Positions 17,520 through 24,300 of a stretch of DNA of 64,000 nt are shown in pieces. Made by a program: the position numbers and the translations under genes. How positions within the stretch are numbered: position 1 is the first letter of the stretch; each line of letters opens with the position of its first letter. The notes beneath the pieces were generated by a model. The model did no database searches. It saw only the letters and a list, made by a program, of their open reading frames with translations, and was not told where the DNA came from. Source of the DNA: Nitrobacter sp051535235 (GTDB taxonomy: Bacteria; Pseudomonadota; Alphaproteobacteria; Rhizobiales; Xanthobacteraceae); NCBI RefSeq assembly GCF_051535235.1, contig NZ_JBPPLZ010000003.1:322925-386924 (forward strand). The letters are read 5' to 3'.

Positions 17520-17815
17520 GCGCTGGGCCGACGTTGAGGCGACCGGAGGACCCTCCGAGGTCAACTCGATTGGCGCGACCGGAATCGCGCAATGGCTCGG
17601 CGGCCGCAAGAACGGTGTGGTCCGCGGCGACTTCGAGGGGCAGCTCGCCCATGCCGTGCGTGAGTTGAAATCGACAGAGGGTCGAGCTTACCGGGCACTC
17701 CTGGGAGCAAAGGACGATCGATCCGCGGCGATCGGCGCCGCGATGTTTGAGCGCGCAGAGGGTTACAACGCGCGGACCGGCGAAGATTTGTTCGTCGACA
17801 AGACGGTGAGATCGT
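17520..17815 (+). pseudogene. Phage tail lysozyme fragment
   Basis: In one plus-strand frame this reads GATGIAQWLGGRKNGVV, then GDFEGQLAHAVRELKSTEG and AMFERAEGYNARTGEDL. The GIAQW core, the QL..AV.EL helix and the FERA/PSGY-like segment are typical of phage tail-associated lysozyme domains. There is no start codon or N-terminal catalytic part in frame upstream, and the reading departs from the family after about 17815. It is probably a leftover of a prophage that once occupied this site. Confidence 0.55.
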
Positions 17816-17963
17816 GTCGCGAGTTTTGCGGGGGTGTCGGGCCGCACGGTCGAGAAGATCGCGAAGGTGGTGGAGGCCCGTATCTGTGCCGGCGAGCGCA
17901 TCGGTACACCCGGGATCCGCGCAACACGTGGAGCGCTTAAGACCGCAGCCTGCTAAATCCGGC

Positions 17964-18230
17964 TCAAGACGCAGCGGGCGTTCGAGTTTTCAAACTATCG
18001 ACGGCGTGCACCGGGGGCATGTCACCCCGCATCAAGTGAGCGATTGCGCCGTACACCAACCGCTGTCTCTCGAGCGTGCTCATGCCGGCGAATACGGGCG
18101 ACGTCACGTCGATATTGAAATGTCCCCCGCCGCCGTCGACTGTGGCCTGTGAATTTTGAATCTGCTGCTCGATAGCCTCGCGCAGCGCGTCGATGACGGA
18201 ACCCTGGAAGTCGGTTGGATGGGATGACAT
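17964..18230 (-). CDS. BolA/IbaG family protein
   Basis: 88-aa BolA-like protein. The KH-like fold is seen in the N-terminal helix with ALREAIEQQI, the strand-loop GGGHFNIDVTSPVF, the helix LERQRLVYGAIAHLM and the C-terminal PVHAVDSLKTRTP. The usual Cys or His ligand region before the strand (VDGGGGHFN) keeps the His that in this family can bind a [2Fe-2S] cluster with a monothiol glutaredoxin. The ATG at 18230 has an AGGA ribosome site; the open frame to 18386 lacks similarity. BolA proteins normally belong to the core genome, so finding one inside a tRNA island is unusual; a second chromosomal BolA is expected elsewhere. Confidence 0.82.
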   Translation of the reverse strand: MSSHPTDFQGSVIDALREAIEQQIQNSQATVDGGGGHFNIDVTSPVFAGMSTLERQRLVYGAIAHLMRGDMPPVHAVDSLKTRTPAAS

Positions 18231-18437
18231 AGTGGTCCTTTTCGTTCTCCAGACGCATTTATTTCGCGGATGATGTCCGTAGCCCCCGACAAACTGCCCG
18301 TCAACGTTCCGGCTGCCCCAACAGCTTGGCAATTTCGTCCAAGTTCCCCGACGGATCTCCGCAAGGAGATTCCTCACGGATGGCACCCGGCTGGGTCGCT
18401 GCGAACAAACCTAAGCTGTTGAATTGAACGCTACGAG

Positions 18438-18460
18438 AAACCCCGCTCCGGCGGGGTTTT
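18438..18460. terminator. Hairpin terminator inside the island
   Basis: AAACCCCGC, loop TCCG, GCGGGGTTT followed by TCTATT. The stem is perfect. The plus-strand T tract is better than the minus-strand one, but it may stop transcription in both directions. Confidence 0.7.
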
Positions 18461-18495
18461 CTATTCTGCTGATCCTCGGGAATAACACCGCTCAT

Positions 18496-18652
18496 CGCGA
18501 TGGTCTCTAGCTCCTGCGCCATCTTACGGTAGTCCTCGGCCAGCTTCTTAAAACACCTCGCGCTTTTCATGACCCATGGCGAGTTTGCCGATCAGCGCGC
18601 AATCCTCGGCATCGGTTAAAAGCTTCTCAATGCGGGGCTCGGATGTCTTTCA
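18496..18652 (-). pseudogene. Frameshifted small helical protein remnant
   Basis: One minus-strand frame reads EKLLTDAEDCALIGKLAMG and ends EKREVF plus stop; the overlapping frame continues KKLAEDYRKMAQELETIA. Joined by a one-base change they form a single charged helical protein of a style frequent in Bradyrhizobium (small proteins with KLAEEYRKMAQELE-like helices). No start codon remains upstream. The frame that stays open (to 18301) runs through the terminator hairpin at 18438-18460, so I do not take it as a real gene. Confidence 0.4.
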
Positions 18653-18657
18653 ATAGC

Positions 18658-18780
18658 TCATCCCTGCGTCTGCGTTGGGATATTCACTGTAGGTTTGCCG
18701 TCTCCTACGAGGGTGTAGGAAAGAATGACCAGCAGCGCGGTGATCGCACCTCCAATAATCCAGCCTGTTTTGACACCCAT
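18658..18780 (-). CDS. 40-aa single-helix membrane peptide
   Basis: Short gene beginning MGVKTGWIIGGAITALL; a hydrophobic helix (about residues 7-25) is followed by a polar tail ending PTQTQG. The ATG at 18780 is preceded by a full GGAGG at nine bases, one of the best ribosome sites in the island. One charged residue sits before the helix and the rest of the charge follows it. No family is recognised. Small one-helix peptides in mobile elements can be type I toxins, lysis-related or regulators of a membrane protein; none of these can be chosen from sequence. It lies downstream of the zinc-ribbon gene on the same strand. Confidence 0.6.
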   Translation of the reverse strand: MGVKTGWIIGGAITALLVILSYTLVGDGKPTVNIPTQTQG

Positions 18781-18893
18781 AGTGTTCGTCCTCCAGATGA
18801 AAAATATGCACGATCCCGGTTCCAGGTCAGCGTGATGCGCCTAAGGGACGGTTCATTTCCCTTTCTTCAGCCCGATCTCGACGATGAAGATAT

Positions 18894-19085
18894 CTAACGC
18901 AACATGGAGTCTCTAAGCTGATCCAGCACTTGACGAATATTAGGGCAGATAGTGCCGCCGCTGTATTTGCATCTTCGCGCCATCTCCTTTTGCGAAAACG
19001 AGAAGGATTTTTCCGATCCGCCGCCCTCAATATGAGCTTCGATGCCGCATTCGGGACATTTGATTGTGTCGGTGTCGATCACCAT
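18894..19085 (-). CDS. Small zinc-ribbon-like protein
   Basis: 63-aa protein. Cysteines appear as CPEC near the N-terminus (IKCPECGIEAHIEGG), then in RRCKYSGGTICPN, giving a CxxC...C...C pattern typical of a zinc ribbon. A C-terminal helix RQVLDQLRDSM follows. The start at 19085 is chosen because GGGAGG lies seven bases before it; the frame is open to 19181 without another good site. It follows the RHH gene by 15 bp and is probably co-transcribed with it. A DNA- or RNA-binding role is plausible but not shown. Confidence 0.65.
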   Translation of the reverse strand: MVIDTDTIKCPECGIEAHIEGGGSEKSFSFSQKEMARRCKYSGGTICPNIRQVLDQLRDSMLR

Positions 19086-19099
19086 TGCCAATCCTCCCA

Positions 19100-19291
19100 T
19101 CACTTCCTCTTTAGCCCCAGCTCTACCAGGCGGCGGATGGCCGTGGCCAGCGCGGGAACGTCTACCTGTTTTGCGGCCCAAGCCCTTATGTCGTTTTGAA
19201 GCTCTTCCGTCATGCGAACACCGACCAACGGCGCATTGCCGGTCGCCGGACGACCTCGTTTTTTTAGATTATCTTTTATTGACTTCTTCAT
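19100..19291 (-). CDS. Ribbon-helix-helix (CopG/Arc-like) DNA-binding protein
   Basis: 63-aa regulator. After a lysine-rich arm (MKKSIKDNLKKRGRP) comes the ribbon strand PLVGVRMTEEL and two helices, ELQNDIRAWAAKQ and PALATAIRRLVELGL, the standard RHH order. Such proteins bind DNA as dimers and often repress their own operon or act as antitoxins. Two copies of AGATTATCTT flank its start codon (19266-19275 and 19299-19308) and are good operator candidates. No obvious Shine-Dalgarno sequence precedes the ATG, so translation may be weak or leaderless. The downstream zinc-ribbon gene is the likely partner in the operon. Confidence 0.78.
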   Translation of the reverse strand: MKKSIKDNLKKRGRPATGNAPLVGVRMTEELQNDIRAWAAKQVDVPALATAIRRLVELGLKRK

Positions 19292-19308
19292 GAATTTGAG
19301 ATTATCTT
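19266..19308. promoter_or_regulatory. Paired AGATTATCTT repeats, candidate RHH operator
   Basis: Two identical 10-bp copies, 19266-19275 and 19299-19308, 33 bp (about three helical turns) apart and on the same face of the helix. Each is itself near-palindromic (AGAT-T-ATCT). They bracket the start codon of the RHH gene and lie between it and the divergent plus-strand pair starting at 19375. Confidence 0.55.
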
Positions 19309-19374
19309 AAAAGCAAGCCGAGGGGAAGCTGTAACTTCCGCCCCGGCTCTAACCCAAGCCGATGAGGATAAGTC

Positions 19375-19749
19375 ATGGCTCGAGCTGACTCTCACCATAC
19401 TACGAATCCGTCCATTCGCCGCGCCGGCGTGCCCCAATGCACGCCGTTTCAGCCCCTCGATGTCGAGTTCGATTGGAGCAACGAGGAGTGGTCAAAGACA
19501 TTCCTTCCACTGATACGCCTCGCCGTAGTGGCGGTCCAAAAGGACGAAGGATTGTTTGAAGTTGTTTTGCAGGAGTGGATGGCCAGCGGAGTGATCGATG
19601 AAGCGTTAGAGAGGTGGCTGGAGACGGCCGAACACCTCGATGGGCTGATCGCTGTTCTCAATTGCGTCCTCGCGCGCTCGGCGAAAGTTATCCGCAAAAT
19701 CGGAGTCGAGCCCGACGTCACGCAGACGTTGGTGGGGAAAGAGCCATGA
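19375..19749 (+). CDS. Unknown island protein, first of an overlapping pair
   Basis: 124-aa protein with no domain that I recognise. After a basic N-terminus (RADSHHTTNPSIRRAG) it is mostly helical, with SNEEWSKTFLPLIRLAVVAVQ, LFEVVLQEWMASGVIDEALERW and LDGLIAVLNCVLARSAKVIR. It is divergent from the RHH gene and shares the region containing the paired operator repeats. Its stop overlaps the start of the following gene (ATGA), so the two are translated together and their products may interact. Confidence 0.6.
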   Translation: MARADSHHTTNPSIRRAGVPQCTPFQPLDVEFDWSNEEWSKTFLPLIRLAVVAVQKDEGLFEVVLQEWMASGVIDEALERWLETAEHLDGLIAVLNCVLARSAKVIRKIGVEPDVTQTLVGKEP

Positions 19750-20333
19750 AGCGCGTTTCCCCATCCCAAGGTAAGACGTTAGAGGCCGCAGCGGACATCT
19801 CTGTTCCGGTGAAGCCTGTTCCGGTCACTCCGGAGGAGTTCTTCCGCGCCTGGAGCCGGAAGGACACGGAAGCGCTGGTCGAGGTGCTTATCGCCTCGCT
19901 CGACAAGGCCGACGCCGATCCCGACCTCGAGTCCTTGCTCGGCGCGCCGGAGGTCCGCGACGGTCACGAGCGCCGGGCCTACGTTTGGGCCCGCGGCGCG
20001 ACAGACGATCGCGAAGGCGACGCGGGATGCGATGATCGCGAGGACGTGTGCGAGGACGAAGGTGCTGAGCATGACGGGAGCGAGCCGGACGTCGACGGTG
20101 AGCCGATCCTCGGTGCCTTCGACAGCGTCGTGAACCAGGAGAGATCGTGGGTGACCGCTCGGCAAGCCGACGAACTCGACGATTGCGATCTCGAAGACAC
20201 CGGCGACGATGAACCGTCGATCGGCGGAGACGATCGCGAGGACGATTTCGCCGAGCGCAGCGGCATCGGCGATGTAGAGGGGCTGCTGGAGCAGACTGAA
20301 TTTGGCCGTGGCTTCGCCGTGGCTGTTGAATGA
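19746..20333 (+). CDS. Highly acidic island protein of unknown function
   Basis: 195-aa protein. The N-terminal third is a normal helical region (VTPEEFFRAWSRKDTEALVE and LIASLDKADADPDLES); from about residue 80 on, Asp and Glu dominate (DDREGDAGCDDREDVCEDEG and DDEPSIGGDDREDDF). The DREDD/EP.LG style resembles acidic proteins of unknown role that I recall from rhizobial islands. The start at 19746 overlaps the stop of the preceding gene by ATGA. A strongly acidic protein on a mobile element could mimic DNA, but no ArdA or Ocr similarity is visible, so this is speculation. Confidence 0.6.
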   Translation: MKRVSPSQGKTLEAAADISVPVKPVPVTPEEFFRAWSRKDTEALVEVLIASLDKADADPDLESLLGAPEVRDGHERRAYVWARGATDDREGDAGCDDREDVCEDEGAEHDGSEPDVDGEPILGAFDSVVNQERSWVTARQADELDDCDLEDTGDDEPSIGGDDREDDFAERSGIGDVEGLLEQTEFGRGFAVAVE

Positions 20334-20374
20334 CCAATCGGCGCGCCCGCCGTCTCAAATCGGCGGGCGCGCCG

Positions 20375-20689
20375 TCACCGCTTCTGCTTTTTCAGCTTCT
20401 CGGCGGCCAGCCGAGCGGCAAACCCCACGATCATCGAATCGGAAGTCCAATTGGTACGGCGGCGTCTTGTGCCTGAAGGCAGAAACACTTCGCGGTTCCG
20501 GCGCTGTTCGATGAAATCTTGGATGTCAGTCTCGGTAAACCGGCGCCTGGGCCTCTTTTGGCCGCGACTCACAGCAATGCAGGCCATCTCGCCGTCGCTG
20601 ACCAACTGGTGAAGCTGGTTCACCGTTACCGCGAGCCATGCAGCTGCTTCCTTCGGGGTCAACAACGGGGCAGGGGGTCCTGTGGTCAT
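20375..20689 (-). CDS. Excisionase-like helix-turn-helix protein
   Basis: 104-aa protein with an N-terminal winged/MerR-like HTH: LLTPKEAAAWLAVTVNQLHQ followed by SRGQKRPRRRFTETDIQDFI, the pattern of the helix_turn_helix_17 (excisionase/Xis) family. The C-terminus is basic (AARLAAEKLKKQKR). The ATG at 20689 sits right before the domain; an upstream ATG at 20755 is also possible, and neither has a strong ribosome site. It is next to attR at the opposite end from the integrase and probably directs excision or represses element genes. Confidence 0.8.
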   Translation of the reverse strand: MTTGPPAPLLTPKEAAAWLAVTVNQLHQLVSDGEMACIAVSRGQKRPRRRFTETDIQDFIEQRRNREVFLPSGTRRRRTNWTSDSMIVGFAARLAAEKLKKQKR

Positions 20690-20954
20690 GCGACCACTAT
20701 TACCGACGTTCGAGCGATTCGGCTGGCCTGTCCGGAAGGTAGCCGGATCATCCACATCGTTGGACTATCGGAATGCGGTGATTGGCGAACAGATATTGAA
20801 CCTGAGTGTTGCGCTCGTGTTGCGTGGAGTGAATTGTAGGAACTGGAAAAACATTGATTCTATTGGCATTCGCCGAAAACAGGCCGCAACACGAACCTGA
20901 TCCGGAGAACAAAGCCGAAATGACAAAAAACGTATATTTTACAATTACTTATGA

Positions 20955-20999
20955 TGGCGATCCCGGCAGGATTCGAACCTGCAACCCGCGGAGTAGAAA
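20955..20999. mobile_element. attR within tRNA-Arg
   Basis: The 45-bp sequence shared with 15857-15901, covering the T arm, the variable region and the 3' half of the anticodon arm of tRNA-Arg. The crossover must lie within it. Confidence 0.9.
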
Positions 21000-21031
21000 T
21001 CCGCTACTCTATCCAGTTGAGCTACGGGACC
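20955..21031 (-). tRNA. tRNA-Arg (anticodon UCU)
   Basis: 77-nt gene with a full cloverleaf: acceptor GGTCCCG / CGGGATC, D arm GCTC..GAGT, anticodon stem GCGGA / TCCGC around the loop TTTCTAC (anticodon TCT), T arm with GTTCGAATC, and an encoded CCA at 20955-20957. The 3' 45 bases also serve as the attachment site of the neighbouring island, which restored the gene on integration. Confidence 0.97.
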
Positions 21032-21051
21032 TTAAGACCGCTCACATCACC

Positions 21052-21080
21052 GCAATATGAAAAATCCGACCTCGCGCCAA
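21052..21080 (-). promoter_or_regulatory. Possible tRNA-Arg promoter
   Basis: On the minus strand TTGGCG, a 17-bp spacer and TATTGC end 20 bp before the tRNA 5' end. The spacing is ideal, the -10 match is moderate. Confidence 0.4.
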
Positions 21081-21181
21081 GCCCCGATCCGAACCACTCT
21101 GAACGATCGGGCGACGAACCTGCGGGCGAGACCTGCTGCTTGTCCCCCCCCGTTCGGCTTCGTCGGGTAGCGAATGAGGAG

Positions 21182-21287
21182 GGTTCGCAGTAATGTCCTT
21201 GAGTATCCTTCAAGCGAAATTTCGAACCTAAGCCACACGAAAATCACAAGTTTGCCAGTATCTGTTCGAGTCCGGATTTCGCTACCA
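21182..21287 (+). repeat. Dispersed repeat, copy 2
   Basis: Diverged copy of 13735-13848 in the same orientation (shared TCAAGCGAA, CCACAC, AATCACA, TTGCCAGT). It fills most of the gap between tRNA-Arg and the alpha-2-macroglobulin gene, ending about 70 bp before that start codon. Confidence 0.55.
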
Positions 21288-21353
21288 GACGCGGCAGCAT
21301 GAGGCGGACTTCGGAGAAATGCAGGGCGCACTCGTCCGCGCAGGGAGCTTTTC

Positions 21354-24300
21354 ATGACCGGGATGGTTCGTGCCATCGTCCTTTGTGCGGTGCTGGCGAT
21401 TGGGCTGGTTTCGGCGCAGGCGGCGGATAAGGCGTTCAAGCGCGACGATCTCGCCGACGCGGCAATCAAGCTCGAGGCCCAGATCAAGAGCGAAGCCGGC
21501 ACCATTGCCAAATCGGCCCCGACGCTGCGGACCGACGCCGACGCCGCCTTCAAGCGATCCGATTTCCGCAGCGGCCTTCAGATTCTCGGCCAGATCGCGG
21601 TCGTCGCGCCCAACGACAGCGGCAACTGGCTGCGGCTGGCACGGACGATTTTCCAGATCAAACCGGCCACGAGCCAGGAGCAGACCTTCCTGCTGGAGCG
21701 GGCTTCCACAGCCGCCTACATCGCCTATCAGCGTGCGCATGATCCGGGTGCCGAGGCCGACGCGCTGGCCGTTCTCGGCCGCACTTTTTCGGAACGCAAG
21801 CTGTGGCGTCCGGCGCTCGACACGCTGCGGCTGTCGCTCGATCTGCGCGAGGTCGCGGGCGTTCGCGAGCAGTACGAAAAGATGCGCGATGACCACGGCT
21901 TCCGGCTGCTTGATTACACCGTGGATTCGGACTCGGCCTCGCCGCGGATCTGCTTCCAGTTCTCGGAGGATCTTGCCAAGCGGACCGACTTTTCACCGTT
22001 TGTGGCGCTTGCCGGCACCGACCGTCCGGCGCTGTCGTCGGAGGACAAGCAGCTTTGCGTCGAGGGTCTCAAGCACGGCGAGCGCTACAATATCAATCTG
22101 CGCGCCGGCCTGCCCTCGACGGTCAAGGAAAGCCTGCCCAAATCCGCGGAATTCAATGTCTATGTGCGGGACCGCAAGCCGTTCGTCCGCTTCACCGGCC
22201 GTGCCTATGTGCTGCCGCGCACCGGCCAGCGCGGCATTCCGCTGGTCAGCGTCAACACGCAAGCCGTGTCGGTGCAGGTGTTCCGGATCGGCGACCGCAA
22301 CCTTATCAACACCGTCGTCGACAGCGACTTCCAGAAGACCCTCAGCGGCTATCAATTGTCGGACCTCGGCAACGAGCGCGGGGTCAAGGTCTGGTCGGGC
22401 GAGATTGCGACAGCCGTCACGCTGAACGCCGATGTGACGACCGCGTTCCCGGTCGACGAGGCACTCGGAAACCTGCAGCCCGGCGTCTATGTGATGACGG
22501 CCGCGCCCAAGGGTCCGGGTTCGGCGAGCGACGAGGAGTCCGGCTCGCTGGCGACCCAGTGGTTCATCGTCTCCGATCTGGGCCTGACCGCCTATTCCGG
22601 CAATGACGGCATCCACGTCTTCGTCAATTCGCTGGCGACGACCGATGCGGTGAGCAAGGCGGACGTACGCCTGATCGCACGCAACAACGAGATCCTTGCG
22701 ACACGAAAGACCGATGAGTCCGGTCATGCGCTGTTCGAGCCGGGTCTCGCCCGAGGCGAGGGCGGGCTGTCACCGGCGCTGCTGACGGTGAGCACCGACA
22801 AGGCCGATTATGCATTCCTCAGTCTGAAATCGAACGCGTTCGACCTGACTGACCGCGGCGTTTCTGGTCGAACGGTGCCCGAGGGCGCCGACGCTTTCGT
22901 TTATGCGGAGCGGGGGGTGTATCGTTCCGGGGAAACGGTCTTCCTCACGGCGCTGTTGCGCGACGGGCAGGGCAATGCCGTGACCGGCGGGCCGCTGACG
23001 CTCGTGGTCGAACGGCCCGACGGGGTGGAATTCCGCCGTGCCGTACTGCCCGATCAGGGCGCCGGCGGGCGAAGCCTGAGCCTGCCGCTCAACTCGGCCG
23101 TGCCCACCGGGACATGGCGGGTTCGCGCCTTTACCGACCCGAAGGGGCGATCCGTCGGCGAAACCACCTTCATGGTGGAAGATTATGTGCCGGACAGGAT
23201 CGAATTCGACTTAACAACCAAGGCAAAGCAGATCACTGCTGAGGCTCCGGTCGAACTCAAGGTCAATGGCCATTTCCTCTACGGTGCGCCGGCATCCGGG
23301 TTGCAACTCGAAGGCGATATGCTGGTGGCTCCTGCCGAGAGCCGCCCGGGTTATGCCGGCTATCAGTTCGGCGTCGCCGATGACGAGGAGAGCGCCAGCA
23401 ACGAGCGCACGCCGATCGAGAACCTGCCCGAAGCCGATGCAAACGGCGTCGCCACATTCCCGGTCAGTCTTGCCGCGCCACCGTCATCGACCCGCCCACA
23501 GGAAGCGCAGATTTTCATTCGCATGGCGGAAGCGGGCGGGCGCGCGGTCGAGCGGAAGCTCGTGCTTCCGGTCGCCCCGGCCGCAGCCATGATCGGCGTG
23601 AAGCCCCTGTTCGCCGACAGGAACGTCGCCGAAGGCGACAAGGCCGGATTCGATGTCGCGTTCGTCGCGCCGGACGGCACCTCGCTCGCACGCGATGGCC
23701 TGCGTTATGAACTGCTCAAGCTCGAAAGCAGATATCAGTGGTATCGCCAGGATTCGGCGTGGGAATACGAGCCTGTGAAATCGACCAGGCGCGTCGCTGA
23801 CGGCGACCTCTCGATTGTCTCGAACAAGCCCGCGCGGATCGAATTTTCTCCCCAGCCCGGACGCTACCGGCTGGATGTCAAATCGACCGATCCAAACGGT
23901 CCGCTGACGTCGGTTCAGTTCGATGTCGGCTGGTATTCCGACGGCAGCGCCGACACGCCCGATCTTTTGGAAACCTCGATCGACAAACCGGACTACCAGT
24001 CCGGTGATACCATGACCGTGTCAGTCAACGCCCGGACCGCCGGTAAACTCACGATCAACGTTCTCGGCGATCGGCTGCTGACCACCCGGACCACGGACGT
24101 CAAGGAAGGCACCTCGCAGGTCAAAATCCCGATCGGCAAGGATTGGGGTACAGGTGCCTATGTGGTGGCGACGCTGCGCCGGCCGCTCGACGTTGAAGCC
24201 CGGCGGATGCCGGGCCGCGCGATCGGCATCAAATGGTTCGGCATCGACAAGACGGCGCGTACGCTGTCGGTCAGCCTGTCGCCGCCGACACTGGTGCGGC

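Larger units (their letters stand above)
15857..20999. mobile_element. 5.1-kb integrated element in tRNA-Arg(UCU)
   Basis: Bounded by identical 45-bp direct repeats (15857-15901 and 20955-20999), the right one being the 3' part of the intact tRNA-Arg gene. Just inside the left repeat is a tyrosine integrase on the minus strand, and just inside the right end is an excisionase-like HTH gene. Between them are a coupled membrane protein, a phage lysozyme remnant, a BolA-like gene, several small unknown genes and an RHH regulator. There are no capsid, replication or conjugation genes, so it is a small non-autonomous island, probably a decayed prophage, a satellite, or a mobilised cargo element. 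Confidence 0.9.

Noticed and set aside
18301..18570. 89-codon frame in the island
   Set aside because: Its second half reads through the hairpin terminator at 18438-18460; only the first third looks like protein and fits the frameshifted remnant better.
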